64,000 nt of DNA from Pseudomonas sp. KUIN-1 (GCF_009176725.1 NZ_AP020337.1:1488001-1552000); one strand, 5' to 3'; positions 33,820 through 44,222 are shown, numbered from the stretch's first letter. Numbers and translations: made by a program. The notes: generated by a model not told the origin, from the letters alone.

Positions 33820-36800
33820 TCAGTGATGTTCCATTCCTTCGGCGTTGGTCAGCTCCCTGATCAGTGCTGTCTGCTGCTCCTTGAACCTGGCTTCGAACTC
33901 TTGAATCCGTCCTTCGTATTCCGGGTCGTCGAGGCTGATATTGCGTTGCTCGAACTCGTCGGTGAGTTGGTTCAGTTCAGTCCTGTAGGTGCGTTCGAGT
34001 GCTTCGAAGCGTCCAGCATGGATTTCGCGCAGGTAACTGATCCAGTAATCCTGCTGCTGGGCAAAACGCAGGAAGGGCTCGCCGCGTTCGCCGTTTTGCA
34101 CGCGAAGCAGTGCCGCGTCGAATTCCCCCGGCCTGATGGCGGCGTGGGCCTGGTACAGCATGCCTTCCGGCGGCACGGGCAAGTCCAGCGCGCTGGCCCA
34201 GTGCGTGCGATACGCCAGACGTACCTCGGCTTCATCACGGCTGCCGGTCTGTTCGCGGGCTGCGGTATCCAGCTCGGACAGGCGATACAGCCGGACGGTC
34301 AGCCGATACAACAGCGCACCGCGCTGCTCCGCGACGACGTCCTGCAACGACTGCCGGATGAACACCAGCACTTCCATCTGGTTGAACTCCAGAAGGATGC
34401 CGTCCGGGCAGGTGTGGTTGTCACGAAACAGCCTGAGCGGTTCTTCGGCAATAGCGTTGAGGGTCAGTCCGAGTTGCGGGTCCTGACTCACCGTGACCAA
34501 TACCCGCCAGACGCGCTCGCGCAGCGCTGCACGGCTGGTGATGTTGCGATAATCGGCGCTGTGACGCAGCGAATCGATCAGGTCGAGCAGGTTGCGGGTC
34601 TGCTCGCGGGCCTCCAACTGCTCCCAGATCTCGCGCCGCCCGGCGCTCAACGGGTTGCTGTCGTCCAGCCAGGGCTCGACGGTGACGGGTTCCGGAGTCG
34701 ATGCCCGGCTGTCCTCTGAGGACAGGTACTCGGAATACGATGAGTCCGAGTCATGGTTTTCCGTCCAGTCCATCGCGCTGAGCTCGGGCGGCAGGTCCAT
34801 GTCGAAGGTGAAAGAACGTCCATAACGCTCTGAAAAATGCGCCTGCCGCATGGTGTCTTCGGAAAGCGGATTGTTCAGCAGGCTTATTTCCGTGTGCGCA
34901 AACTCGCTGCCGGGATTGGCGAGTATGTGCTCTGGCAATTCGCTGATCAGATTACCCTCCAGCAAGAGTGTCCTGATTTGCGCTGGAACCATGCTCTCTG
35001 TCCAGGCTGGCCATTCGACCAGTCCGGCATTGTTCAGTGACAGCCAGTTGAGTGCAGTGCCACTGAGGCTGGTCAGGTCGCTGATGGCGCCTATTCGGTT
35101 GCCATCCAGCTCCAGTCGTTCAAGCGTCGCAATCCGGCTGAAGAAATCGATGTGCTGTTGCTCTACCAGCATTCCCTGATCCATCAGCGATAGCGAACGA
35201 AGTGATCGAAGCTCGAGCAGCGCCGGTGGCAGTTGCAGCAGGGGGGCGACATGTCCGCTTATTTCCAGTGAGGTCAGATCAGTCATGCGGCGCAACAGTT
35301 GATCGAGATCAGAGGCCGTGCCGGTGATTCGGCTCAGGTGCAGATAGCGTACCTGGCGATAAAAGAAATCAGGCAGCTGTCGAGGAAAGTCGATCAATGC
35401 GATGTCTGCAAGGCGCAGGGGGCTATGGAGCTGCCCCAGGCTGAAATTTCGCCAGTGATCGATCAGTATCCTGCCGATTTGCTGGCGTGATTCGATGGTC
35501 TGCTCGCTCGGTACGGCCATCGAGCCGGAGGCATGCGTCCATTGATCAACGGCGGCAAATAATTCGGCACCTTCGTTCAGTTGCCTGTTTACAGCGGCCT
35601 GCACGGCAACCGGAGTGTCCATGACAAAACTGAAGGAACTGCCGGCTACCGCTTCATTGATACGTGCGTGTATTGCGGTGTGTCGGGACAGGATATTGCC
35701 GCGCAAGTCAATCAAGGTCCGGTGCTCAGGGCTGGGAGGATTGTCAAGGATCCACCCGGGCAGTTCCGTCAGGTTGTTGTGAGCCACCGACAGCTCACGA
35801 ATGTTGTTCGGAATGATGTCGGTCAGCCAGGACGGCCAGCGGTTCATGCCAACCCGCTCCAGCACCAGCCGATCAAGGTGCAGCCAGCTCAGGTCCATGG
35901 GCAGCACACTGACCAGTCGATTGCCACTGAGGTTCAGCATCCTGAGGCCCGGCATGCTGCGCAGGTGGTCCATCTGCGCCTGATCCAGAAAAATCTCCTG
36001 GTTGATCAGCGCCAGTTCGGTCAGTTGGGGCAGCACACGGGACACTTGCTGAGGCAGGTTGAGAAAGACCGAGGTCTCGGGGGCCAGTCCGGCGGCTGGC
36101 TCACTGATCAGGTTCAGTGCGCGGGTATGCGGGAAACGTTGCAGGAAGGCTCCAAGTTCGGCGCTGTTGGTCGACTGCCGGGGCAGGTTTATGCCGGCAG
36201 GCGTCAGGTCAATTGCACCGGGGCGTGCTCTGGGCTCGACCGATATGTTTTCCAGGTGCAGCGCGGTAACGCGATTGAAGACGAAGTCCGGCAGATGGTG
36301 CGGAAAGTCACTCAGCGAGACATGTTGCAGGCTTAGCGGCTCAAGCGTCCGTCCTATCTCGGGCAGGTTGTTGAGGCGCCAGTGGTTCCAGATCGCTTCG
36401 TTGATGCGCATGCGACTGTCCATATGAGCCTGAGTCATGGGCGGCATTGACACGGATTCATAGGCCCACGCGTCGAGACTTGCGCGCAACAGCATTTGCT
36501 CGTGCAGCAGGTCGTTGAGTCGCGCATCGATGGTTCTGTTGTCCCAGCCAGTGTGGCGCAGGCGGCCGAGGATCTCTTCGGGAAACGCGTCCTCCAGCTC
36601 AAGCATGCGGATCTTGTCCAGCAGGCTCTCGTCGGTCATGTGCCAGTCGACCCTGCCACCGCCGCTTAATGGGTAGCCAAGGCGACCATCGGCCAGGCGC
36701 ATGGGGGATTTCGAGCCTGGCTTGATCGCCTGCATGTTCAGCAATGGCGCGAGTTTCTGGCGGGGCAGGGGATTGTCCTGGATCAGCGCTGCCAGCGCCT

Positions 36801-39792
36801 GACCCTGCCCGGTGTGGGCAAAGCCCAACTGGTTGCGTTCGGCATCGGGCAGGGCGTGCAGCACGGACGAGTACAGATCGTCCAGCCCGTGCAGGTGCTG
36901 GTCATCAGCGTCACGGGCCTCGTAACGATTACCGTCCTTGATCAGTACTTTGCGCACAGGCGCATCCTCGAGACCGATGCTGTCGATCAGCCGGCCACCG
37001 AAATACCGGTCATGGACCTCCAGCCTGACCTGTGCAGGCCATTGCGGCAGGGCTTCAAGGCTGTGCAACGCAAGACAGTCGGTATCGGCGCTGGAGACCG
37101 AGGTCAGATAAAGCCCTTCATAGGCCCGCGCCAGCCTTACCTGTTGTAGATAGGCGCTGGCCTCTTCGGCAACGGGCAGCGGCACCCGGCGCTCCATCGT
37201 CAGTTGCAGCCGCTCTGCCGGCAAAGCGTGGCTGGCCAGTTCCTCGGCAACCAACGGCGGCAGGCCAGGAAATGCCTTCTGCAGGGTCTGCACGCCGTCA
37301 GCCTCGGCGACGCTCAATGCGCGGTAACGGGATTCGAACAGCCAGCCTCGGGTGGCTCGGGCGCGTGCCGCCAATTGCGCCCGTAGTGTGATCAGTCGCG
37401 GTGACATGCCGAGCTGACCCGCGCCGAACTCTTCGTTGAGCAGGGTGCGTATTTCGTTGTTGCCGAGCTTTTCCAGCACCTGGCGCAGGGCATCCGGCTG
37501 GTCGGCACGCACCGTGATGTCGAGGCTGTCAGCCGCCACCGGATGAGAGGCCGGGGCGAATGTCTGAAGCGTATGGCCCTCGGCATCCACCAGGACCAGC
37601 GCGCGATTGCCCGGCCAGCCACGGTCCTGGCTCAACAGCTCCAGTTGAAGCGGTGCCGCCGCGTTTATATCGTTGGCTTCCAGTTGCTCGATGAACCGCT
37701 CGATCTCCTGGTCCAGCCTGAACCGGCGCGCCGTGTCCTCAAGCAATGCCGGAGGGCGACGCTGATCGGCCAGTGCCTCGCGCATTACCGATTCAGGCGT
37801 GTTGCTGACGTTGACGATGCGCCTGGCGGTGCTGTCGGAAAACGTATCGCTGGAATAGCCCAGCCGTCGAAACAAGGTCAGGCCTTCCATCTCCAGCGGC
37901 TGATCGAGCTCATGCAGCCATGCTCCGGCGCCGTTGTGCCGCAAGGCGGGCCGGTAGCTGTCCGTACGGGTCGGATGCTCGATCAGGTAACCGTCGCCGT
38001 TGGCGGCAGGGCTGACCGAATAGGTGCGTCCTTCAAGTGGCAGCCATTGTTTGCCCTGCCATGTGTACAGCCCTGTAGCATCGGGCTGCAGCCCCTTGGG
38101 CAGGACGATGTCATGGGCAAAGGGCGTCAGATCAGGCTTCCACAGGCGCGTCGTGCCGCCTGGTAAATCCACGGGCTTGAGGCGGTGGACGAACTCGGGC
38201 GCCTGTACTGCAGGGATGCCCGCTGCGCCCGTCGACGCAGCACCAAGGGCCGATATCAGCGCAACGTTCTCGATCACATCGAACAGGTAGGCGAACGCCT
38301 GTCGTTTCTCGTCCCTGGCCCAGCTCTCCATGCCCTCATACACTTCGTGAACCAGCTGAATGGCGGTGACGGCCATCATCACTTCGCCCAATACCGGAAC
38401 CACGAAGCCTGCGATATTCAAGACGTCGAAGGCGGTGTCCATGAAGTACTGCACCCGCTCATCGAAGGTCTTCTGGTCCTGTGCCGCAGTCGGCACACCA
38501 TGAAACAGTGCGTCGTCGCGCAACGCCGCGCGTTTGCGCTCGTGCAGGTTGTCCAGCAGTGGGCCTTGCAGCACGGTTTCTCTCAGGTCGAGTCGCGCGT
38601 TTCGGTCCGCTTCACGCTCCAGCCACTGACGTTCGAAAATGCCGCCTTTCTTGACTTTGGGGTACAGGCGTTCGGACAACTTTTCAAATACGGTACTTCG
38701 ATGGCGTGCAGGTACGAAACGCATGAAGAAGTTCAGGTAGCCGTTGATGAACATCCGCTCACGCAACGCATTTATGAAGACTTCGACCGAGTCGTATTCC
38801 TTCAGCGGCGCAACGGGGTCATCCGGGATATACACCACAATCCTTTCTGCCTGAGTGGCAATATCCCGGTCTTTGCCAATCACCAGAAGACCGTTCAGTT
38901 CGATATCGCCCAGGCACAGTACGCTGCAGTTGACCGGCCTGTTATCAAGTCGGACATGTTGCTTGCCGTCGAGAAGCTCAAGTAATGCGCCTTGCAAATC
39001 CGGGCCGATCTGCTGTTGCAGGGAGGCCATCTGCAACTGCAGCCGGATCGACGATGCTTCCAGTTGCATGAAGCTCTGGCGCAGTCTGGATGCCGCGGCG
39101 TCTGCAGTTTCGTCGGGGCTCGAAGGCGTGCTGAAGACGGCCTGGATATGCGCCTGATATTGGCCGCCCAGGTCCAGCTCACGGCACAGCGCCGCAAAGC
39201 CGGTCGGGGAAATCGGCAGGGACGTGCCGGTGATCTGTTGGCCGATGATTTCAAAGGAAGAAAACACCTGGGCCTTGATGCCGGTGCTGGCGTCCATTGC
39301 GCCCGGTGTGGTTTCCCAGGCTTCGAAATTCTGCAGCGCAGCCTTGAGCAGGCTCTGGGTCGACGCCCTCAGGGCAGTGTTTGCCTGCGTTACCGGGTCT
39401 CTGGATGCCGTATTGAACGACTGGTCGACCCGTGCACGACTGGCATGGAACAGCCAGGTGTTGGCGACGTCCACCTCCAGCCCGAAGCGATCCTTGATGG
39501 CGGCTGTCAGCAGGGGTCTTGCGAAGTCCTCCAGTGTCGACAGACCGTCCAGCGTCGGACGAACCTGTTGCTCGTACTCGCGGTGCCCGGCATACAGGCG
39601 CTGCAGCTCGGCGAGCTGACCGGGGCTGGACTTGCGGGCGCCTGCCAGCCATTGCAACGGACGTCGCGAGGCTTTGCGCAAGGTTGCATGGGTTGCCGGC
39701 GTTGCCTGAAGCAGCCACTCGGGGGATTTGTCTTTTATCAGTTGCAGATGCGGGAGCTCAGGAGCCTTGCCCGACGGAGATAGATCCAGCAT
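33820..39792 (-). CDS. Giant LRR protein with C-terminal NEL-type E3 ubiquitin ligase domain (DUF6543/dermonecrotic-toxin-like N-terminus)
   Basis: A 1990-residue protein. The long N-terminal half resembles DUF6543-type toxin regions and contains hydrophobic helices near 450-530 (VLNIAGFVVPVLGEVMMAVT; NVALISALGAASTGAAG). Two leucine-rich repeat blocks lie at about 1165-1315 (LRMLNLSGNRLVSVLP, LDRLVLERVGMNRWPSWL) and 1465-1630 (LERLELDGNRIGAISDL, IRTLLLEGNLISELPEHIL). After an acidic linker, residues from about 1700 are NEL-like, as in IpaH/SspH ligases, with the CxD motif at about Cys1795 (HTCPDGILLEFNQME). NEL enzymes ubiquitinate host proteins inside eukaryotic cells, so a secreted anti-host role is inferred. 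No signal peptide, no HrpL box seen; the start lies in AT-rich sequence. It ends near a 17-bp hairpin. Confidence 0.85.
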   Translation of the reverse strand: MLDLSPSGKAPELPHLQLIKDKSPEWLLQATPATHATLRKASRRPLQWLAGARKSSPGQLAELQRLYAGHREYEQQVRPTLDGLSTLEDFARPLLTAAIKDRFGLEVDVANTWLFHASRARVDQSFNTASRDPVTQANTALRASTQSLLKAALQNFEAWETTPGAMDASTGIKAQVFSSFEIIGQQITGTSLPISPTGFAALCRELDLGGQYQAHIQAVFSTPSSPDETADAAASRLRQSFMQLEASSIRLQLQMASLQQQIGPDLQGALLELLDGKQHVRLDNRPVNCSVLCLGDIELNGLLVIGKDRDIATQAERIVVYIPDDPVAPLKEYDSVEVFINALRERMFINGYLNFFMRFVPARHRSTVFEKLSERLYPKVKKGGIFERQWLEREADRNARLDLRETVLQGPLLDNLHERKRAALRDDALFHGVPTAAQDQKTFDERVQYFMDTAFDVLNIAGFVVPVLGEVMMAVTAIQLVHEVYEGMESWARDEKRQAFAYLFDVIENVALISALGAASTGAAGIPAVQAPEFVHRLKPVDLPGGTTRLWKPDLTPFAHDIVLPKGLQPDATGLYTWQGKQWLPLEGRTYSVSPAANGDGYLIEHPTRTDSYRPALRHNGAGAWLHELDQPLEMEGLTLFRRLGYSSDTFSDSTARRIVNVSNTPESVMREALADQRRPPALLEDTARRFRLDQEIERFIEQLEANDINAAAPLQLELLSQDRGWPGNRALVLVDAEGHTLQTFAPASHPVAADSLDITVRADQPDALRQVLEKLGNNEIRTLLNEEFGAGQLGMSPRLITLRAQLAARARATRGWLFESRYRALSVAEADGVQTLQKAFPGLPPLVAEELASHALPAERLQLTMERRVPLPVAEEASAYLQQVRLARAYEGLYLTSVSSADTDCLALHSLEALPQWPAQVRLEVHDRYFGGRLIDSIGLEDAPVRKVLIKDGNRYEARDADDQHLHGLDDLYSSVLHALPDAERNQLGFAHTGQGQALAALIQDNPLPRQKLAPLLNMQAIKPGSKSPMRLADGRLGYPLSGGGRVDWHMTDESLLDKIRMLELEDAFPEEILGRLRHTGWDNRTIDARLNDLLHEQMLLRASLDAWAYESVSMPPMTQAHMDSRMRINEAIWNHWRLNNLPEIGRTLEPLSLQHVSLSDFPHHLPDFVFNRVTALHLENISVEPRARPGAIDLTPAGINLPRQSTNSAELGAFLQRFPHTRALNLISEPAAGLAPETSVFLNLPQQVSRVLPQLTELALINQEIFLDQAQMDHLRSMPGLRMLNLSGNRLVSVLPMDLSWLHLDRLVLERVGMNRWPSWLTDIIPNNIRELSVAHNNLTELPGWILDNPPSPEHRTLIDLRGNILSRHTAIHARINEAVAGSSFSFVMDTPVAVQAAVNRQLNEGAELFAAVDQWTHASGSMAVPSEQTIESRQQIGRILIDHWRNFSLGQLHSPLRLADIALIDFPRQLPDFFYRQVRYLHLSRITGTASDLDQLLRRMTDLTSLEISGHVAPLLQLPPALLELRSLRSLSLMDQGMLVEQQHIDFFSRIATLERLELDGNRIGAISDLTSLSGTALNWLSLNNAGLVEWPAWTESMVPAQIRTLLLEGNLISELPEHILANPGSEFAHTEISLLNNPLSEDTMRQAHFSERYGRSFTFDMDLPPELSAMDWTENHDSDSSYSEYLSSEDSRASTPEPVTVEPWLDDSNPLSAGRREIWEQLEAREQTRNLLDLIDSLRHSADYRNITSRAALRERVWRVLVTVSQDPQLGLTLNAIAEEPLRLFRDNHTCPDGILLEFNQMEVLVFIRQSLQDVVAEQRGALLYRLTVRLYRLSELDTAAREQTGSRDEAEVRLAYRTHWASALDLPVPPEGMLYQAHAAIRPGEFDAALLRVQNGERGEPFLRFAQQQDYWISYLREIHAGRFEALERTYRTELNQLTDEFEQRNISLDDPEYEGRIQEFEARFKEQQTALIRELTNAEGMEHH

Positions 39793-40089
39793 TTAAATGC
39801 CTTGTCGTGAATGAACAGGCGACAAAGCTTACGGCCGCGACTTGCCGTGCAAGTGCTAACTATCTATGTGCTCTTGCTGTTTCTGAAGGCCATTGCTCAA
39901 GTAGTGGTGGCGATGGCCGACAAGACATGAAGAGGGGCGAAAGAGTGGCGGTCGACAGCGGCCATGACTTCATTTTGTATTACCCATGTAACGTTTGACG
40001 GCTGGGCTATACTCACGCCGTTTGGACCGTTCGTCGGTCCGCTTCTTGAACACGGCCCGACGCCGTCGTTGAACTCTTGAGGGCTGACT

Positions 40090-41712
40090 GTGAAGAACTG
40101 GACCTTGCGCCAACGGATTCTGGCGAGTTTCGCCGTCATCATCGCAATCATGCTACTGATGGTCGTTTTATCTTATTCACGTCTGTTGTCCATCGAGTCC
40201 AGCGAGGAAGATGTGCGTCTCGATGCGTTGCCCGGCGTCTACTACAGCACCCTGGTGCGCAGTGCCTGGGGCGAGAGTTACATCCGCACGCTGGAGCTGA
40301 TTGCCGAAGGGCAGGGGCGGCCGCTGACCAAGCAGGAACGAGACCAGTTTCAGGGCTTTGACGAAAACCTGCAGGCACAGATGGACGGCTACAAGAAGTC
40401 CATCTTCGATGATACGGACAGAGACAGCTTCGCGCTTTTCGAAAAGCGCCGCGAAGCCTATTCGCGCATGCTCGCCGATGTTCACGCCAAGTACGATCGC
40501 GGCGACTACGCAGGCGCGCGCGCCGAGTTCTATGGCGAAGTCAACCCGGTCTGGCTCGCGGGCCGCAAGCAGCTCAATGATCTTATCGTGGCCAACAAAC
40601 AGCTGGCGGATCAGGCCACCACCAATATCGTCAATGCCGTGCTGGCTGCCAAGATCAGCATGGTGCTCTCTCTGCTGATCGCGGTCATGGCCGCAGCGGC
40701 CTGCGGGCTGTTGTTGATGCGTTCGATCATGGCACCGATGCAACTGATCGTGCGGATCCTGGACGTCATGCGTACCGGCGACCTGAGCACCCGCTTGAGC
40801 CTGTCCCGCAAGGACGAGTTCAATGCCGTCGAGACCGGCTTCAACGACATGGTCACCGAGCTCACCGCGCTGGTTGCGCAGGCGCAGCGCTCTTCGGTAC
40901 AGGTCACCACATCGGTGACGGAAATCGCTGCAACGTCCCGCCAGCAGCAGGCTACCGCCACCGAGACCGCTGCAACCACCACCGAGATCGGCGCCACGTC
41001 GCGGGAAATTGCCGCCACCTCGCGGGACCTGGTGCGGACCATGACCGAAGTTACCTCGGCCGCCGATCAGGCCTCGGTGCTCGCCGGTTCCGGCCAGCAG
41101 GGGCTGGCCCGCATGGAAGACACCATGCATCAGGTAATGGGCGCTGCCAATCTGGTCAACGCCAAGCTGGCGATCCTCAACGAGAAGGCCGGTAACATCA
41201 ATCAGGTCGTCGTCACCATCGTCAAGGTCGCCGACCAGACCAACCTGCTATCGCTCAACGCCGCCATCGAGGCCGAGAAGGCCGGTGAGTACGGTCGCGG
41301 GTTTGCAGTGGTTGCCACCGAGGTCCGTCGCCTCGCCGACCAGACGGCTGTCGCCACGTATGACATCGAGCAAATGGTGCGTGAAATCCAGTCGGCGGTG
41401 TCTGCTGGCGTGATGGGCATGGACAAGTTTTCCGAAGAGGTGCGCCGCGGCATGTTCGAGGTCACGCAGGTCGGCGAGCAATTGTCGCAGATCATCCATC
41501 AGGTTCAGGCGTTGGCACCCCGTGTGCTGATGGTCAACGAAGGCATGCAGGCCCAGGCCACCGGCGCCGAACAGATCAACCAGGCGCTGGTGCAACTGGC
41601 GGATGCCAGCAGCCAGACCGTCGAATCACTGCGTCAAGCCAGTTTCGCCATCGACGAATTGAGTCAGGTCGCGGTCGGGCTGCGCAGTGGCGTTTCGCGT
41701 TTCAAGGTCTGA
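40090..41712 (+). CDS. wspA: Methyl-accepting chemotaxis-like receptor WspA
   Basis: A 540-residue receptor: first membrane helix near 8-28 ([20 protein letters not shown]), a helical periplasmic sensing domain (four-helix bundle type), a second helix near 192-212 ([20 protein letters not shown]), HAMP, and the cytoplasmic signalling hairpin with tip [20 protein letters not shown]. Known Wsp receptors respond to surface growth and drive WspR phosphorylation. It starts with GTG at 40090 ([10 protein letters not shown]). It heads an uninterrupted seven-gene operon whose next six genes overlap or abut. The 297-base interval to the divergent NEL gene must hold its promoter; a TATACT at 40008-40013 is a possible -10 without a convincing -35. 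Confidence 0.95.
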   Translation: MKNWTLRQRILASFAVIIAIMLLMVVLSYSRLLSIESSEEDVRLDALPGVYYSTLVRSAWGESYIRTLELIAEGQGRPLTKQERDQFQGFDENLQAQMDGYKKSIFDDTDRDSFALFEKRREAYSRMLADVHAKYDRGDYAGARAEFYGEVNPVWLAGRKQLNDLIVANKQLADQATTNIVNAVLAAKISMVLSLLIAVMAAAACGLLLMRSIMAPMQLIVRILDVMRTGDLSTRLSLSRKDEFNAVETGFNDMVTELTALVAQAQRSSVQVTTSVTEIAATSRQQQATATETAATTTEIGATSREIAATSRDLVRTMTEVTSAADQASVLAGSGQQGLARMEDTMHQVMGAANLVNAKLAILNEKAGNINQVVVTIVKVADQTNLLSLNAAIEAEKAGEYGRGFAVVATEVRRLADQTAVATYDIEQMVREIQSAVSAGVMGMDKFSEEVRRGMFEVTQVGEQLSQIIHQVQALAPRVLMVNEGMQAQATGAEQINQALVQLADASSQTVESLRQASFAIDELSQVAVGLRSGVSRFKV

Positions 41713-41719
41713 AGGATCA

Positions 41720-42256
41720 ATGAGTGATCAATCGCCGAGGCGCAATGGCCCGCCACTGACCGCCAGCAAGCTCTTTCTGCTGTTTTGCATAGGCGAAGAC
41801 CGCTATGCACTGGACGCGACCGAGATCGCTGAAATCCTGCCGCGGGTGAAGCTCAAGACCATTGCCCAGGCACCTCACTGGGTGGCGGGAATCTTTGCCC
41901 ATCGCGGCGAGATCGTCCCGGTGATTGACATCAGTGCGCTGAATTCCGGCGAGCCGGCGCGCTCGCGTACCAGTACGCGCATGGTACTGGTGCATTATCG
42001 CTACGACGACGCGCACCCGGCGCAGTTGCTCGGGCTGATTCTGGAACAGGCGACAGAGACGCTGCGCTGTCCTGTTGCGCAGTTCAAGGCCTATGGGCTG
42101 GACAATCGCCTGTCGCCTTACCTGGGGCCGGTGCGTGAGGATGAGCAGGGCCTGCTGCAGTGGATTCATGTTCACGAGCTGTTGAGCGAGCCGGTGCGCG
42201 AGTTGTTGTACCCGGTGCCGCCGATTGACCTCGAACTGCTCGAGGACGCGCAATGA
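41720..42256 (+). CDS. wspB: CheW-like coupling protein WspB
   Basis: A 178-residue CheW-domain scaffold (LFCIGEDRYALDATEIAEIL, WVAGIFAHRGEIVPVIDISA) linking the WspA receptor to the WspE kinase. The ATG at 41720 sits behind AAGGA, seven bases after the wspA stop; the open frame extends 11 codons into wspA but the overlap is not needed. Its stop overlaps the wspC start (ATGA). Confidence 0.93.
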   Translation: MSDQSPRRNGPPLTASKLFLLFCIGEDRYALDATEIAEILPRVKLKTIAQAPHWVAGIFAHRGEIVPVIDISALNSGEPARSRTSTRMVLVHYRYDDAHPAQLLGLILEQATETLRCPVAQFKAYGLDNRLSPYLGPVREDEQGLLQWIHVHELLSEPVRELLYPVPPIDLELLEDAQ

Positions 42257-43533
42257 AGGTGGATGATTCGCGCTTCTTCAGCTTTCTCAAGGAGCGTATC
42301 GGCCTGGATGTGACCTCCGTCGGCGAGGCGATCATCGAGCGCGCCTTGCGTCAGCGCGCAACGGCCGCCCACTGCGCTGACAGTGATGCCTACTGGCATC
42401 TTCTGGTCTCCTCACCGCAGGAGCAGCAGGCGCTGATCGAAGCGGTGATCGTTCCCGAGACCTCGTTTTTTCGTTATCCCGAATCGTTTGTCACGCTGGG
42501 CATGCTGGCCCGTGAGCGAATCGCCAGTCTTGCCGGTGCGCGCCCCTTGCGCATTCTCAGCCTGCCGTGCTCGACCGGTGAGGAACCGTATTCCATCGCC
42601 ATGGCGTTATTCGACGCCGGGGTCGACGCCAGGCAATTCAAGGTCGATGCCATCGATATCAGTCCTGTTTCGATTGCCAAGGCCGAACACGGTGTTTATG
42701 GCAAAAATTCGTTCCGTGGCAGCGACATCGGTTATCGCGAGCGCTATTTCAATCCGGTCGCTGACGGCTTTGAAATCGCTGACAGTGTTCGCGCCTGTGT
42801 AAGTTTTCAGCCGGGTAATCTGCTCGACCCCAAACTCGTTTCGCAAGCGGCCTATGACATCGTCTTCTGCCGCAATCTGGTGATCTATTTCGATCGGCAG
42901 ACCCAGCAACATGTGTTCAAGGTGCTCAAACAACTGACCCGCGAAGATGGCCTGCTGTTCATCGGCCCGGCGGAGGGCAACCTGCTGGCCGGTATCGGCA
43001 TGCGCTCGACGGGGATCGCCCAGTCGTTCGCCTTCCGGCACGCACCTGTCGATGCGCCGGTGCCGGCTCCGACCCCCCGGCAGGTCCCTGCACCCGTGGC
43101 GCCCCGTCCGGTCGTCGAGGCCCCTGCCAGAGTTGTCGCGCCACGGCCTGCGCCGCGCCCCTCTGCGACATTCGCGCCCATTGCAAAACCAGTCGCTGCG
43201 GCGGGTAACACCGAGGTGTCGGCAGTGCTCGACAGGATTGCGGGGCTGGCCAACGAAGGCAAAAGTGCCGAGGCGCGGGCTGAATGCGAGCGTTACCTGC
43301 AGCAGCATGAGCCGGTCGCGCAAGTGTTTTACTGGCTGGGTCTGCTCAGCGAAGTGGAGGGCCGTGTGCCACAGGCGCAGGGCTTCTATCGCAAGGCGCT
43401 GTATCTGCAACCGCAGCACTCAGAATCGCTGGCCCAACTGGCGGCATTGCTGGCTGCGCAGGGTGACACTGCCGGCGCGCGCCGCTTGCAGGACCGCGCT
43501 GCGCGTGGCGCGAATAAACAAGGAAACCACTGA
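42253..43533 (+). CDS. wspC: CheR-type receptor methyltransferase WspC
   Basis: A 426-residue protein: CheR methyltransferase (ETSFFRYPESF, LRILSLPCSTGEEPYSIAM, DIVFCRNLVIYFD) for SAM-dependent methylation of WspA glutamates; a Pro/Ala-rich linker near 275-325 (PVPAPTPRQVPAPVAPRP); and a C-terminal TPR-like region (QVFYWLGLLSEVEGRVPQAQ). Together with WspF it sets receptor adaptation. It starts at the ATG overlapping the wspB stop, and its own stop overlaps the wspD start by one base (TGATG). Confidence 0.94.
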   Translation: MKVDDSRFFSFLKERIGLDVTSVGEAIIERALRQRATAAHCADSDAYWHLLVSSPQEQQALIEAVIVPETSFFRYPESFVTLGMLARERIASLAGARPLRILSLPCSTGEEPYSIAMALFDAGVDARQFKVDAIDISPVSIAKAEHGVYGKNSFRGSDIGYRERYFNPVADGFEIADSVRACVSFQPGNLLDPKLVSQAAYDIVFCRNLVIYFDRQTQQHVFKVLKQLTREDGLLFIGPAEGNLLAGIGMRSTGIAQSFAFRHAPVDAPVPAPTPRQVPAPVAPRPVVEAPARVVAPRPAPRPSATFAPIAKPVAAAGNTEVSAVLDRIAGLANEGKSAEARAECERYLQQHEPVAQVFYWLGLLSEVEGRVPQAQGFYRKALYLQPQHSESLAQLAALLAAQGDTAGARRLQDRAARGANKQGNH

Positions 43534-44222
43534 TGGCGGGCGTGTCCGGTTTTTCCAGTCTGACCCATGATCAGGCCCTGGATATCGATGATTGCTGGAA
43601 CCGCATCGGCATTCATGGCGATCGCTCCTGTCCGTTGCTTGCAGAGCACATCCACTGCCGCAACTGCGCGGTTTATTCGGCCGCAGCCACCCGTCTGCTG
43701 GACCGCTATTCGCTGGCCCAGGAGTCGCCCGAGCATTTTCAGGGCTCGGTGTTGCTGCGCGACCTCGAGACCCGCTCGATTCTGGTATTTCGTCTTGGCG
43801 AAGAGTGGCTGGGGCTGGCGTCGCGCTGCCTCTCGGAAGTCGCCCCCAGCCAGACCATCCATTCACTGCCACACCAGCGCTCGCGTGCGTTGCTGGGTGT
43901 CGCCAATGTACGCGGCGCTCTGGTAGCGTGCATCTCGCTGGTCGAGCTGCTCGGGTTGGACAGTACCGCGGTGAGTAACCCGTCGACGCGGGTGGTACCG
44001 CGCATGCTGATCGTCAGCGTCGAAGGCGGCCCGGTGGTGGTCCCGGTGGACGAGGTGGACGGCATTCATGCCATCGACGAGCGGGAGCTGGAAGCCGCTT
44101 CGGCATCCGGCACGCACGCCAATGCCCGTTTCACCCGTGGCGTCCTGCAATGGAAGGGCCGCAGCCTGCGCTGGCTGGATGAAGATGAGTTGTTGTCGGC
44201 GGTGTATCGGAGCCTCACATGA
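43533..44222 (+). CDS. wspD: CheW-like coupling protein WspD
   Basis: A 229-residue second CheW protein (ILVFRLGEEWLGLASRCLSE, SRALLGVANVRGALVACISL, VVPVDEVDGIHAI). It has an N-terminal extension with a cysteine cluster (CPLLAEHIHCRNCAV) that is usual for WspD. It couples WspA and WspE alongside WspB. It overlaps wspC by one base and wspE by four bases. Confidence 0.93.
   Translation: MAGVSGFSSLTHDQALDIDDCWNRIGIHGDRSCPLLAEHIHCRNCAVYSAAATRLLDRYSLAQESPEHFQGSVLLRDLETRSILVFRLGEEWLGLASRCLSEVAPSQTIHSLPHQRSRALLGVANVRGALVACISLVELLGLDSTAVSNPSTRVVPRMLIVSVEGGPVVVPVDEVDGIHAIDERELEAASASGTHANARFTRGVLQWKGRSLRWLDEDELLSAVYRSLT

Noticed and set aside
33784..34719. 311-residue plus-strand open frame and similar frames inside the NEL gene
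   Set aside because: Complement of the high-GC NEL coding frame; the composition is a shadow and there is no ribosome site.
39995..40013. Complete sigma-70 promoter TTGACG / TATACT for wspA
   Set aside because: The two boxes are only seven bases apart, which is incompatible with a working pair. Only the -10 is mentioned as possible.
39793..40089. HrpL (hrp box) promoter for the NEL gene
   Set aside because: No GGAACC-type element in the minus-strand direction was found in this interval, so type III regulon membership is not supported by sequence.
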